DNA from: Diploscapter coronatus | Lineage: Eukaryota; Nematoda; Chromadorea; Rhabditida; Rhabditidae | Length of the DNA stretch: 64,000 bases | Direction of reading: 5' to 3' | NCBI GenBank assembly: GCA_964036155.1 | Contig: OZ038423.1 | Coordinates: forward strand, 55,381,249-55,445,248 | Part shown: positions 1-14,389 of the stretch, one piece after another | Layout of the letters: each line of letters starts with the position of its first letter | Position numbering within the stretch: the stretch's first letter is position 1 | Notes under the pieces: model-generated | The model's database searches: none | Told to the model about the DNA's origin: nothing | What the model saw: the letters and a program-made list of their open reading frames with translations, nothing else | Translations under genes and position numbers: made by a program

Positions 1-3000
1 TCACTCGATACCTGTCAGCAACTATCACTCATCATCGGAACTTGAATAGTAAGCATGAATCCCTTTCTATATAAACTCAAACCACTACGCTTAATTATCA
101 TAATTAATTGATTAACTATGGCATACATAATTAATCAGATGCAAATAGACTACCAGACCAAGATCTTTTCACCTTTATGTAGGCGAGGCTAAGGCTAGAC
201 AACATAGTTTCCGAAGAAGTGCGGTAAAGGGGTTTTCACCTGGACTGAAAACGTTGAAATTCCCAGTAAAGAATACATTATAACTACCATTAGAAATCTC
301 GACATTCTGCTAACCTAAATTGGCATTTAAACTTAATTACGCAGCGGGTGTTCTTAAAGCATTTGGAGCTAGAAAGTATCATGATTTGGTTGAACTTCAT
401 TTATAATGTACAGACGCCGAAAACACAAAACTTTTAAACGGACCCAGGAAGTGTACAAGCTGTGAAAAAGGTTTTGAAATAGCAAATTAAAATGCAAACA
501 TTTGAGAGTCTTGATGATAATATCCTGGATCGAAATGATAAACCATAGCACCAAACTTAATCTTCAAAAATCTAAAAATTTCAAAACTTTTGGCGCATTC
601 TTTAAATGGAAGAGTTAAAGGACAAAACTCATGAAATTTCTAAATCCCAGCAAATATTGCTAAATGTAAACCCTAGTCGTGAACTAGTCTAACCGAAAAA
701 GTTCAATTCAAAATGTGAGGTTTGACAGCAAACAAATTTTCTATCCAAAATCTGCTTTACACCATCTCTATTTTTTCTGCTTTTTTTTGCTCACGGCTCA
801 TTTCATTTTTCCCTTAAAGAGACCTTGTGGGATCGAAAGAACGATCTCATTTGATGGAATACAGTGCGCTAGGGTTTTTCCTCTTAATATTTGTTTTGCT
901 GGTACTGACGCTTTTGCCTAGAGAGCGATGGGGCTTGAAAAAGATGCTGGGGGACAGGGAGCTTTCCAAATCTCTCATTGTTCTACCCATATTTGTCTTC
1001 TATCTATATAGCCTCGTCCATACTGCACGTCTCGGCTCTATCATCTATTGTCCATATTCTATATCTATCCTCATTATTCATATTCCAATTCATGCACGTA
1101 CGCATAATCTCTGGCTTCTGAGTCAACCAGAGTCTAGCCCTGTCTATTTGTTGTCATTGCCAGAAGGGCATCGTCACCTTCATGTTTATCCCTCTATCAT
1201 CAACAATGGCCCACTCACTTTGTTGCAGTCAAGCTTTCGTACTGTAAGGCTTTTCAGATTTTCCTGAATATGTACCCAAATCCGGTTATTTGTGATATTT
1301 GGACAAATGTCGCCGCGGCGACGCGCACTGTACATGTGAATCTTTGTTGATTTCAACAGACCCTTTATTTCCCCTAATCTTCGTAACTTTTTGCCCGAAT
1401 CAACGTATTCACTTGCGTAATTTCATCCGCATCCTTCTCAGTTTGCCCCGTGAGCTTTTCATCGATGTATTCGAATTGCCGTCATTTCGAGTCGGATCCG
1501 CAAAAATGTCCGTCATTTTATTGCTGTCCGACGGATAAATCGCTAATCCGTTTAAGTTGCTTACTGCTCTCAGGTATCCGGTCGTAATCCTCACCCTTTT
1601 TCTGTTCTCCAATCATTTGGCTAATCTCATCTAGCGCCTTTCGCTAATCCCCAACGCAACCATTTGATGCTTTTCGCGCGAACAGCGCTCATTTTGACGC
1701 TGATTCCGAAGCGCATCGCGAGAAAATAGGAGACGAATTACGTCGATCGGCAGATTGTTAATATTGAAATGGAGGAGAAGATAATATAGCACACAAAATT
1801 ATCCTATATAGCAGAGGAAAATAGGAAGACCGCAGTAAATCCCTCTCCTTTATAACTCTAAAACTATCGCAGCTATTGTCTAGCTATCAGTTATCCCCTT
1901 AATAGACTATTTCATGTTATGAGAAGATCAACATCTCTCACCGATTTGACATTTTACATTTGCATTTCTCTCCATCTACTGCTCAATTATTTGTATATTG
2001 TTATTTTTGTAATAACTGCTCCTCAAATTGGTAATTGGCAGTTTCTCTTACATTTGACTAGTCTACAAAGCTACTTCCTTCGATTCAAAAATTCAGAGAT
2101 TTGCATCTTCGAAGTGCTATGTCTTGTGGGGGAGTCAAAGTCGCTTCAGATGTTTCAGATATGCTTAAAACCAATCATTACCAGTCTCCTTTCTCCTTTC
2201 CCATCCACCTTCACTTTAATTGCCACTTCGAATATGTCTTGCTCACATTCTGAGCTGTTTTTCACCAAGTCCAAATTGCTAATCACCGGCTATCTCAGCT
2301 TTATTACCTCTCAATTTTCGCGACTTTTTCGTGAAATTTTAACCCCCTTAGTCTAAACACAATCGGAGTCTTCAATTTTCAATAGCACTATAACTTGTCG
2401 TTTTTCAAGTATTCTCATGTTCAGCCTTAGCTTTCGCACATAATTAACCATTATTTCATTTCCCCAAACAAATTGTATTATTTTCATCTTTATTGGTGAA
2501 TAATTACTCTCAGCTCTCACCTACACGTATTAGCATTGCGCAATATTTTTGGGATGGACAAATCGTAAGTTCATCACAATACGTCGTTTCGCCAGCTAAA
2601 GAGCAAATTAGTAATGCATTCCGTACTATTTTGCAATTAGAGAGATAATTATAGCTGATTATTGATACGCCTGATGAGCGATAATACAGTAAGCGCAGTG
2701 ACGAAGCAAAGGCCGAATGACAGGTCAGTGCGTAAACTTGTCAAGGTCTAGGCCTCAACTAATTAGCTACTGTTCCTATCACCAATCACCTTCTTATCAT
2801 TCCGCATTCCTCTCTGAAGCTCTGATGTATTGACCGCATATTCCTTCATGATGAATTTATCACCTCCTTATCAGTCCCATACTTTACCATCATGTTATCA
2901 TTGTAAATGACTCAATTATCACTTGACAATTCTCGGGTCACGTCATTTCAATCTGATGCTATCACTGATAGTTCTGCCTTATCAGAAGATCAGCAACGAA

Positions 3001-4911
3001 TGTCCTCGTAGCTCGTTTTACTGCAGCAAATAGTCTCTTTTCATGTGAATTCATTTAGTCCATTCCGTCTCCATTCCCTTATCGGCGTTTCATCGCTCTT
3101 ATCAATTAGCGAATGCCTCGAGAGTGACACAGCTTACTCGAGTGCTAATCGTCTTACGCACTCTTACGCAGAGTTCTGGCGATTTGCGCGCTTAGTGCCT
3201 AATCGAGCGGGTCGAAGCAGCTCATCAGCTCAACCCAAATTCTATCCGAATCAATTGCGTAAGACGGGGCAGGAAACGACGTACAGCATGGGCGAACTAC
3301 CCACATGAGTTGAAGCGTTAAGCCGATCCGTTCCGGTTCAGTTAAATCTCTAATCCCATGGACTCTGACCCATTCAAAGCAATTCTCTTTCACTGAAAGA
3401 TGTTTAAACGAGCTACTGTATGCATTCTATGAATGAACGGGAATCGTTTTGCGTGAGCAAATTGGTCCGAGTGCTTATTTTTAACCGAGGATGCAATCGC
3501 GTTGCAGCTGCTGATGTGCATCAAATGGCTATTTTTACGTAGTCTGGGCGTGAGCTCAGCAATTATGCTGCTTTTCTTGCAGCTTGCTTCTCGTTGTAAG
3601 CGGGGTCATATTCGAACATTTCAAACATAAGTGTTTTGACTCTTGAAAAGTAACAGCAATACAGGGGAAATTGCGTAGATGCGTGGCTGAGAGAGTACGG
3701 GAGCCGAGGAGAGCGCAGAAAAATACCCGAACCGGCAGGTGTTTTATCAATGGCTGCACTCTGAGAACTGATAAGGCACGTTCTCGTTTTCATTGACGAT
3801 CAGCTTATCACTCCTTTTTTCTGCTTCTCTCGCCCTCTCTCCCTATGACGCTTCTCCGATTGCCCCAGGCCAATATATAATGAGTTGAGAAGAGCTATTT
3901 TGTTTCGTGGAGTCGTCGCTTTTGGGTCACTAAACTATATTACTGTTCACATCTATTTGTTATGATAGTTTTCATTCGTTTTTTTCAATCTATTCTAAAG
4001 CAAATATAGTAGTCCGCACGCATGTATTTTTGAATTTATAATTTTTCCTCCATTTTTTCTGTAGGCTTTACCTGAAAAAATAATAGCCTCCAAGCCATGC
4101 CTATTTGAATTGATGATTTTTTCATCGAATTTTCAGGCCTATCTAAAGAGAGTAGAGTAGCCTGCACCCATTGTTTGAACTACTGTAGATGCACTCTTAC
4201 ATTATGTACATTCCAATTATGATTTATAATTCCCATTAGCATTTGAACTAATTAACGTTCTCGAAACATCATACTCATTGAACTTGCTACTTTTTCATGC
4301 TCTAATCTAGACTTTCACAGCGCGTTTTCTTTGTTGGTGAGCTGCTGCATACAATGCCAAATACGGCAGAGAGCAGTGCGAATCGAGGTTGTAGAGACTA
4401 CTTCTAAAGCGAGACTAAACAAAGGGGCAAACACTGCAATACTTCGTTCTTGCATGCTAATCAGAAGCGTCTCTCCATCAACTTCGATAAATACGACACA
4501 TTTATCTATTCTCGCATTTCTAATTGTGCACTTATACTCCAATTCTACTACCTCTCTTTTCACTTTCCTCCAATCACCTGCTATTTCCCCACTGATAAAT
4601 GATAAGCATAAAGTGAACTCTCTTGTCTTGTCTTTTTTCGATGCCTTTTTCAGGCATCGATTTCTTGATTCCTTTCCCCTTTTCCCCTTACCTCTCTTAC
4701 CCCTTTCTTGCTTTTGGCAATGCGTAGGCAGCCGAACTGTCTCTTCACATTGCTTATGTTAATACTTCAACACCGTTCCTTTCCATATTCAATTGACCGG
4801 AAATGCTTACAATTCCCAGAAGCCTTAGCAATGCTGGATTATATACGCATTGAAATGAATACTTAGGCGCGCTAATTTACAACTTCACATTGGTTGGAAA
4901 ATCAGACAAAA
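1..4911. other. Upstream flank of the NR4A gene, no coding gene seen
   Basis: No reading frame here has recognisable protein similarity or convincing exon structure; the open frames look like chance openings in pyrimidine-rich DNA. A TATATAA sequence at about 3874-3880, preceded by CCAA, could be a promoter for the receptor gene, but it lies about 1 kb from the start codon and would need a 5' UTR intron. The stretch probably holds regulatory DNA and perhaps untranslated exons; that is inference. Confidence 0.5.
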
Positions 4912-7900
4912 ATGGATGTGAATTTCAGTGGACGCCTTGATGTGCGTTGCTCTCTAATGCTGCACAACGACTTCAGCAAACGTCAACTTCGCGTTCAGAC
5001 CAGTCAGGACTCTGACCACTCCGAGGTACAAATCATACGAGTCGTATAAACTTAGAAACTTGTTTAAGAAACCTAAATGTCTACCCTGATCTAAAATAAT
5101 TAAACATTTTATAATCTACTCGCTGAAACTAAGCTTTCAATTGGGGTTCATTTATTCAAATGTCAAATACCTCTGATAATCCAAAAGGAAATCATGTTCT
5201 AAAAATGATTGGTCGATCAAATTGACATTTCCTATGCAATATTTCGCAATAATAAAATCATTTATCTGATTTGACTATTTGATTATTGCATTTGCAGTTT
5301 CGGTATCAATTCTCGTCGCCGACGACCGTCGAATCTCCGTATAGTGCTTATTTCTCGAATAGTAACTCTCCTTCCAGCGTGGATTCGGATGTAAGTGATC
5401 ACTTCTACGTAGTTAGTTGATAGATCCAATGGCTTCCTAAAATGAACATTCTCTCTACCTTTAAGTTATCTCCATCATATTTGAGCATAGATAGTTTTGT
5501 TAAAAATGAACCATAATTATCCTGATTTGAAACTGAAACTTATTGAACAATTCAATATGGTTCAAGTAATACAGTAATCATCCGTCCATTTCCAGATTGA
5601 CTATTACCGCAGTCGGGTAATAGAAGAAGACCCGCTGCCTATGGACTTTTTCAGCGGAATGAACAGTCCAACCTGCTCTTCAAATAATGATGGTTAGTTT
5701 TTCTTCTCATCTTTAATCTTTTGAAAAATAGCATTATTTAAAAGTTCATCCAGTTTGCCTACATTTCAGGCAATTACCCTGTATTTCCCCCAAATTCCCG
5801 CCCCTCTCCAATTTTCTCGTTTTTTATTTCTCTTTTTCCACATTCTCTCACGTCTTTCCCAGAGACATCTAGCTAAAAACGAGATATAATGACAAGAAAT
5901 TTTGGTATAGTGATAATGGGCTGAATATCCTCAAATCACTTGGCAAAGGTTTCAACTCTTTTCTTCGCAATAATTTTGCATATTTAGCATCGTTAAGTGA
6001 GAGATAGGCATAAAGTGAAGAGACGAATACAAAGTATTAAATGGTGGAGTTCGATAGTTAGAGATAAACAAGAGGATGAAATTTGAAAGAAATTGAAAAA
6101 GACGCACTCCACCATATAGTAGTTGTCTACAGCTCATTTATAAAGTTTATCCTATTTTTATTCTAAAAACTATCCTTCTTTCAAACTAGGTAAACTTTTC
6201 ATGAAGACAAAGAGAAATTGTGATGTGACCTCACACCAGAAGACATTGTGAATCTTGGAGCTTGCACATTTGCAAAGCGCTTCATAAATTATTTACACGC
6301 GATGATGATTTTGCTGAAAATCATACGATATCATTTTAATTGCGACTTGATGCACTTCTTCATAATGGAATTTTTAATCCAAACCTCACTTTGCCTACTT
6401 CATTCTATCCCACAGTCAAACCGCATAGCTTATTTTGAAACTTATATTTACAAATTTTATAGAGAACCACCTTTATTCGTTTAAATTTTATTTTTGCATA
6501 GTTCTATTAACGACCCAATAATTCAAAATTTTAAATTTGCGATTTCGAGTTTTTGCTTATAATTTGCTCTAAAATTATACCAATGAAAATACGAAATTTT
6601 TAAGGTGCAAAAATATTAGTAAGTCGAAAATTTTCTTGAATATGCGATCCCCAATTTCCAAAAGATAGCATTTCAAGCGAATTGCTATGTTCGAAATTCG
6701 GAGATTTTCATTAAGAATAACATTTGAGTAATTATGGAGAACTTGACCGTTATAATTTGCTTAACATTTGTTTGAATTAGTAAAACCGAAATAATCTTAT
6801 AACATTTTCAAGCGCTATTAGCCACCCTCTGAAGCCCTTAATTAAGGAAGTGATTATCACAGACCCGCCAATTTGTAGTCGAAAAAAATAAAAATCGCGG
6901 ACTCTTTTTCGTCTACATCAGACACCGAATCGATGCATAAATTCACTGCTCAACTTCTTTCCGATCTCATTAACCTGCCGGTCCGTTGCTCTTGGTATAT
7001 TCAAGAGCAGTACCAGACTGCAGTAGTTCAATTTCCCATTTCCACTCCGAAATACCATATGCCTTTTTCGATGCAATTTTCTCGTACGCGCCGCATTCTT
7101 TTCCCTCTATCAGGTGACAGGTGTATTTTGCGGTTTGCCTGACTTTTCTACTAGAATTGCTTTTATTTTTGCCCGCGCATAACTTATTTTTATAGGTGCT
7201 ACGTAAAATTCGACGTAAAATTCTACGCAATCAAATCGTTCTGTTCAAATGCCGATATTTAGTTAACCGTCGAATTAGCAGCTGTCTTTTACTGACCACA
7301 GTCTATCGCAGCGAAAATCAAATACCTGCTTTTCTAATGAAATTATATTCATAGCACTGGAGCAAATGTCAAATGTGGCACGAAAATAACACCTCGAAAT
7401 GCAAATGCATTGCATTGTCCTTCTTATTTGCCGAAAAGGGCATTATGCTTCCCTGGCTCAGTCTCTACGGTGTGAAGTCACAAACACACAAACAACGAAA
7501 TCTCGAGACTCCTCCCATTTCCTAAGACAAGCATAGCCAAGCCATCGTTTGATCCCTGCTACCAGGCCCCCTAGAGGGCATATAAAAGGACTCGGCATTC
7601 TCATTTGAGCACTCGAAACAAGCTCTGATAGTTCTGATAACTCACTACTTATTGTTCAGGTGCAACCGATAGCCGCAAAGGGTCGAAAGACTCCGGCGCT
7701 CCTGACAGCGAACTGGACAAACTCTTCGAATTATTCTCGGTTAGTTTTGTTTTTTTTCTACATTTCATGCACCAGTCTTGTTACATTGTAGTAGATGTAT
7801 ATAAATGCCAGAATAAACCGGGGATAAGCTATAGAATTCGCGCCTAAGATTATTATAAAGGCCATCAGGGAAATGACCTTATTAAGCTCCTAGCTAAGCA

Positions 7901-10900
7901 GTTGCCGGCTGACTGGGGATAACCCAACCATTCACTGTCCATCCCCTCTCTATTTAGTCCGATCATAAATGGCATTTCATAGTGAATACCACAGATGAGA
8001 AGCTAATAATCAAGGAAAGTGAGAGGAGCTGAAATTGCGTCAACACTATAATCATTTGGATAAAGGGTTGAGAAAGCAAGCAGCAACTAAGGGGTCTGTC
8101 AGTCAATGGCTTCTAGCCAAGTCTGATGTCTATTCTCTACACTCAGCATGAAACGTCCCTCCACGCCTAAGGTAACTCAGTAGTTCTTTTCTACACATCC
8201 ATTCATTCATTCTTCTGCCCGACGTTTTTCCTCATTCCATGTATCTGGCAGATTTGTGCAGGAGCAAGTGAGTCATTTGCGAGAGACAACTCATTCCTTA
8301 CCGAAAACATGAAGAGAGGCAAGGGAATTGGGAAGAGGAGGGGCGAGAACAGCACTGCAGCGCATACGCATACAGACACATATGCAATCGGACAGGCAAA
8401 GACAAAACCTCGTCTAACTCTTGTCATTCTCCCTAAACTCCCTCTTGCTTACTCTCGAACAAAGTATGGAAGCTACCGTAAGCGCGCCGATTTTCTACGA
8501 CTATCTGCCGACGTTTCACCTGGTAAGGCTTGAGTGCTTAGTTATCAAGCAGCAAGCAGTTCTATTAGTCGATAGCTATGCTTTCTCTGAGCGTACTTCT
8601 CATAAATGCCTCTGCCAGCTCAGACTGTGCCATTTATCATCAATTATCTCTTAATGATCCACCCTTATCACTATATCCTCGGGGGGAATGAGGAGATCAC
8701 TTTTCGAATTGCATTTAATTGGCAGCGATCATTTTATAGACCAACAGACAGAACTGCTACGTAATTAGTCTATTGGTTAGCGATCAAAGACTCAGTAATA
8801 ACTGATTGAAGTGCACAGATTTCGAGCTTTTTTGCACTCTCCTCATTTCGCCTTATCTATCCTTCTTTTCTGCAATAATCGAGTCTTTGTCTTTAATTTC
8901 CTCTTCCATCCCGCTGCTTAGTCTTAGTCTTGCCTTGTATATCGTAAGACGCAACTGAACTGATAGAAAAACTGCTGATAGCAGTGCTGTGAGGAATCAT
9001 GCAAAGTATCTCACCTTCTCAACAGCCGAGATTCTCCCCCCTTTTTTCTTCGACTTTATCGGTTAGTCTCTTCGAGCTTTCATCAGGCCTTTGTTCTCCC
9101 CTCCGTTATCACCTGTTTATCTCGTTCGGTAGTAGTTTCGCATGCTCTAAAAATGCGTGAGCTGCAGTTTGCGTTCCCACTGGACCATGATTTTCGTACA
9201 AAAACGCGCTACAAATCGGACCTCCCTTTCAATTCCGAGATTTTGAAATTTCATCAAACGAGTTTTTACATTAACACCCGGGTGGTAAGAGCTGAGTTTG
9301 GTTTGTCTGCATGGAATCGTAATAACGCGAAAATGAATGAAAACATCGTCTAGATTTTTCTCGCATTTTCCGATGGTATTTAGTAGAGTGCGCGAATGGA
9401 AAACGTTCCACAACTAGAGTTCACAAAGTAATTCCTTTCTTCTTCTATTTTTCGATTTGAGTTCCCCTATGTCTGTGTGTAATTCTCGCTATCTTGCGGG
9501 TTCTGAATCACAAATACGGTAGCCCTTCTTCCGCTCCTCTCTTTCCCTTTTTGACAGCCGCTGAGAGCGTTGCTTTGCACAAAAAATGGGTAGGAAAGGA
9601 TCGATAACGCAGATATGCGTTTGGGCACAAAAATACTTAGTCAAATTCTGGCATTTTTATGTATCAAATTTTCGGAAAAATTTCTTATAGAATTTCAATA
9701 CCTTATTTTCAGAACACTAGCGAGGAATCTAACCAGGCCGCCTCCAGTCAGCAGGTGATTATTTTATCCCTCTCTATCCTCACAATAATTTCGCCTTGAT
9801 GTCATTTCTCTAATCCCGTTATTTTGAATAGTCTTTAAGTCGCGCAAAAAATCTTTTAAAATCCCCCACTTCGATGAAAAGCCCGGATCCCATTTAATTG
9901 GTTATTTTCTCGTATTCGGCTCAGGTAAAATGATTCCTCTTACCGGACGGGAGAATGGGCGTTTCATTGTTGATATCCTCTCAAAGCCAGCAGATAAGCC
10001 TCTCTACCTGCATAAATAGCCTCTAGCCAAATGCGGCTGAGCGCATAATATCTCCAGCGTGATTGGGATGATTCAGTTTATCTTTTCGAACGCACTGTAT
10101 TACGATACTCCACTATACTTCCTCTTCTCCGAATATTTGATAATGGTAAACAAATAATATCTCGTGATTTCCAGGGTACTTCGTCGATGGACCCAGCTGT
10201 TGTGAGCAGTGTGCAAGTCAAGACTGAACCCCAATTCAACCCATCCATGACTCTCGGCTCTCAGCAGGAACCGATCTTCTTCAACCCATCAGCCATGTCT
10301 TCCAACTATTTGATCAAGTAAGCGACCGATTACAAATGATAAGTGAGCAAAATATGACGACAATTTCTGCAACAAAAATAAGCACTCACTAAAGAATTGA
10401 TGGCTCTGATATATTGTGAAAGCGACAATTATGTCAAAATTACAAAACAAATAACAAAGTTAAGAGAGTAACTTAAACGGGAGCGGAGTGACACATCACC
10501 ATTAAATTATTGAGTGATCCGCTTCTTCTCATTTCATGGCAAATGTCCGCGTTCACAATTCGTGCGACATTTAGTATTCCCTATCTTCTGACATTTCACC
10601 AATCTGTGCTGTGGCGAGAATCTAGCATTTGATAGGCATCCTCATTCACTGATAACAATGTATTTTTTGCAATTAGAGCGGTTCCCATGACGTGTCCTCT
10701 TCAGGTATCAAAACTAATGAACTTTTATAGTAGGATCCTATTCTCCCCTAATTCGATGCAGCACAATGAGCGCCCTTATCATTCGATAGGTTAATGCCAA
10801 TTCCTATTTCAATTCAAACAGACCCCGCATTATTTTCCAAGTTTCCAAAATATTATGCTCTTTATTTACTTTCCGTCATTTTACTTATTTCGCAAAGTTA

Positions 10901-13460
10901 TTTATTCAACGCGGAGCCTTCAATCTAGTTGACCATCCGTGGGCTTAAAATATTGCGTCATCGCATTCACTTGACTGAGTTAAGAGTGCAGTAGAAGTGG
11001 GATTGATTCGAAATTAGGGCTGATCAAATAAAAATGCTATGTGATTTTCAAATTCCATCTTGAAAATCCAAAAAAATCGTTAAATTATTTGTTCGTCTAA
11101 GTAGGGAGCTACAGTAATCCCCTTCATTCGTCAATGTCCCTGCCTTGACTCATGCCCCTTCTTCATGACTCGCCCCTCTTCTTCTTGTCTTATATTTTCA
11201 TCTCACAGCTCCTGTCTTTTCTTCTGACAAATCGGGTCTTCTGGCCAGAGCCATCTAGTTTGAATGAGAACGGAAAGAAAGTTGTATGCAGAAATATCTA
11301 AAAAAAAAAGAAGCGAACTTTCAAATTTTACGATTAAAATTCTAGCACTTCTCTGGATGTTCCATCATTCATGCAGACACCCTTCAATCCATTCTATCAA
11401 CAGCCATTCTCGCTCGACACCAGACGTGGAAGCCAAGGCACTACAAGGTAAAAAATTGGATTACTAATGATACTAGGCAACAATCGATCACTTTCTTTTT
11501 TTTCTGAAATATTTGAGCTTTAAAAATACACGGGGGTCCTTCAATTTGGGGACTCCCCTCCGATATCGAATGGAATTCACGGTGTTCAGCTCCAGTTCCA
11601 CCAACACTGGCACTCCCTCTCCTCATGGATCTCAATTCGCTACTTCTCCGACGTTCCATGCAGCTAACCTGTTCAGACAGTTCCCATTTGCCGCCTTCCA
11701 ACAGGCTACTTCCTCGGATCAGGCTGAGGATGATGCAGACAAGCGATGCGCTGTCTGCAATGACAGAGCTGTCTGCCTCCATTATGGAGCCAGAACCTGC
11801 GAAGGATGCAAAGGTACACCATTAAATATATGAAGATCAATTTTACGCCTAAAACTTCAGGCTTCTTCAAGAGAACCGTCCAGAAGAACAGCAGATACAC
11901 GTGCGCTGGAAACAGGAACTGTCCCATCGACAAGCGATACAGGAGCAGATGCCAATACTGCAGATTCCAGAAATGCCTCGAAGTCGGCATGGTACGAGAA
12001 AGTAAGAGACATGGAGTTATCATTGAACTTGAATTTCAACAATGACTTTAGTCGTTCGAGCTGGCTCTCTCTCCGGACGCCGCGGTCGTCTCTCGTCCAA
12101 GACGAAGACTCATCGTGGGGACGAGCAGCCTTCTCCTCCTCTGCCTCTGCTAGCTCTCATCATCAAAGCCAATGAAATGGCTAAGGGGATGGGCGTCGTT
12201 GGACAGCAGAGAAGATTTGTAAGCAAATTGCGAGATGAAGCAATCGTTTCATGACACAACTTCAGACTCAATTGACTGCCCATCAAGTTCTTGAGCTGAT
12301 CGAGAAGGAGTACAAGTCCGTTGTGACCTTCGTGCAGAATCTGCCTCACATTGGCGAGGTCTACCCTCAGGTACTAAATATAGTTTCAAGTAAACAATTC
12401 AGCGTTTCATATTTGTGTTTTAGGACGTTTCCCTCCTACTCAACCGATCATTTTTCCCAATTTTGGCGATCCGCACCTGCTATAGGTATGTTATGTTCTC
12501 GTCTTTCGCCTCCAAGATCTTTGTGCTCTAGATTTGATCATTTCTGTTTTGATTTACTCTGCAATATTGCAATACTGCGTAGTAGTGCAACGTGCAATTT
12601 CCTTTCTGGCTATTTTTGAATGCAGGCCAAATTCATTTCCCGACTTAAAGAAATGAATATGAATTCCACCTGCATCATATCACATGGGCGGATGAAAGAT
12701 AGTAGTTGGAAATCATATAGTCGAAAAGGATGAGCTAAAACTAAAGAAAATGCTTCACCAAGTACAAATGTCTTCCAAGTCTAATGAACTTATGACATTT
12801 CAAGCAAAACGTGATTAAATTCATGGTGCAAATTTCAGGATGGTTCCTGGCGATAATCTGATCGTATTCGAGGGAGGCGAGACTGCTCCCCTCGAGGCGA
12901 TTCCCGAGCCATTCAGACAGGTCTACGCAGCCATCCTCGAGAAGGCGGCCACCTTCCACAACTATGTCGAGTGGGAGCCGCAATCATATTCGGCCCTATT
13001 GGCCATCCAATACTTCTCAACTAATACTGGTCAGCTAAAACACACATCTGATTTTGATTAATTTCGCAAATTTCAGAGCAAAACCCACTCGGTCTGACTC
13101 AGAAGGGAAACGTTGACAAAGTGCAGAGCACAATCATCAATGCACTGAAAGACCACTGCAGCAGCGGGCCGCCCGCCACTGGAAATAAGCTCTCCAAAGT
13201 CATTAGACTGGTAGGGGATAGCGACCAAAAAGCGGAATAATAAAGTGGAAAATTTATAGGCTGATGAATTCGACAAATTCCACGCCCTGTTTGCGAGCTG
13301 CTTGGACTTCCTGAACAGCATGCACACCCCACTGTCTGAGGGTTTGGAACAAACTCGACGAGCAATCAGACAGTCGCTGAAATCCGAGCAGAATCTCATG
13401 CCTGTCATTTCTCAGGCAAGCAGCCAACCCCAACCATCTATCGGATTCCCCCCTTTCTAA
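4912..13460 (+). CDS. nhr-6: NR4A-class nuclear receptor (Nurr1/NGFI-B, NHR-6 type)
   Basis: Sixteen exons rebuild a 630-residue nuclear receptor: 4912-5025, 5298-5390, 5596-5692, 7660-7739, 9713-9754, 10175-10317, 10677-10704, 11377-11447, 11590-11813, 11861-12001, 12052-12218, 12266-12370, 12424-12485, 12839-13029, 13077-13210, 13260-13460. All introns are GT-AG and all phases agree. The two C4 zinc fingers begin near residue 276 ([20 protein letters not shown], then [12 protein letters not shown]) with the second-finger motif [18 protein letters not shown], followed by the NR4A A-box GRRGRL. These are diagnostic of NR4A, which binds NBRE sites as a monomer and is classically ligand-independent. 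The N-terminal half is Ser/Thr/Pro/Gln-rich, as for an AF-1 domain, and contains a VKTE sumoylation consensus. The ligand-binding domain runs from about residue 385 and ends in FPPF. Members are usually about 600-660 residues. The second intron block (5693-9712) is long and carries a possible internal promoter. Confidence 0.93.
7581..7588 (+). promoter_or_regulatory. Candidate internal TATA box in NR4A intron 3
   Basis: TATAAAAG lies 71 bases before the exon 4 acceptor (exon starts 7660) in GC-richer DNA than its surroundings. If used, transcripts would start near 7610 and skip exons 1-3. The first in-frame methionine afterwards is in exon 6 at about 10190 (MDPAVV), giving an isoform with a shortened N-terminus but intact DNA- and ligand-binding domains. 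Sequence match only. Confidence 0.4.
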
Positions 13461-14389
13461 GATAGAAAATCGCATATTATCCACTGTCTAGATGCATTAG
13501 ACCAAGCTTGCCATAGACCCCATGAGAGCTGTCGATCTTAGCCATTCAAACATCATCAAATAATCCATGACATGTTTTATTGAAAAAAAAACCAAAGTAT
13601 CATCCCGCTCACTGCGTTCATTTTACCATCATGACATCACTACCATCCATCAATTATTCATCAGCGTTCTAATAATGCAAGTCAAATATCATTCGTCATT
13701 TATTCATGTATTTGTTCAACTTCGTGCAGTTTCATCAATGATTCTCCTAATATTTTATTATTCAGTAATAAATGAATATAATTTTCGGTTTATTCCTTTG
13801 TCCATTCATTTATTTTTGATTCTACTTTTCTATTTGTTTCATGTTTTCAATTTTTACGAATGCAATTTTTATTGACTCATATTTTGGCTGTTTCTAGTGA
13901 ACATTTTGTTTCATTGAAGATTTGAGAAACGTGAATTTTTGTCTACTTTGACTTTTTTCCTATTTATTTTCATACTTCAGGAATATCTTCTTCGATTGTA
14001 TGAACTTGATTATTTGACTGATTTGTTCTATCATTTCTTGAATTTCCTTTCGATTTTTGCATTCAATTTTCCTTTATATTTGGACTTTGTGAATGCGTCT
14101 TTTTGGAAGCTTTAATCATTATTTATTTGGAAAGTTTTATTTCATTATTGTGCAATTTTTTGGTATCTTTTCTGGCAATGATTTTGGGATAATCATAAAG
14201 TTAATCTAGGTGAAAAATTGCGTAGTCACGATTTCGAGGTCGTCGTCCATTTCATATCATATCACATTCGTCTGCAGTTTACGAGCGATTAATTTAATTT
14301 ATCATAACCATCCTATCAGTTAATATTCAAAATGTCTATCAGTTTATTTTATTCTTTAGGTAACAATTTTTCTCAATATCATTTTTAGA

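Noticed and set aside
1919..2356. 145-residue hydrophobic open frame
   Set aside because: No conserved motif, no flanking splice signals, composition like translated AT-rich DNA.
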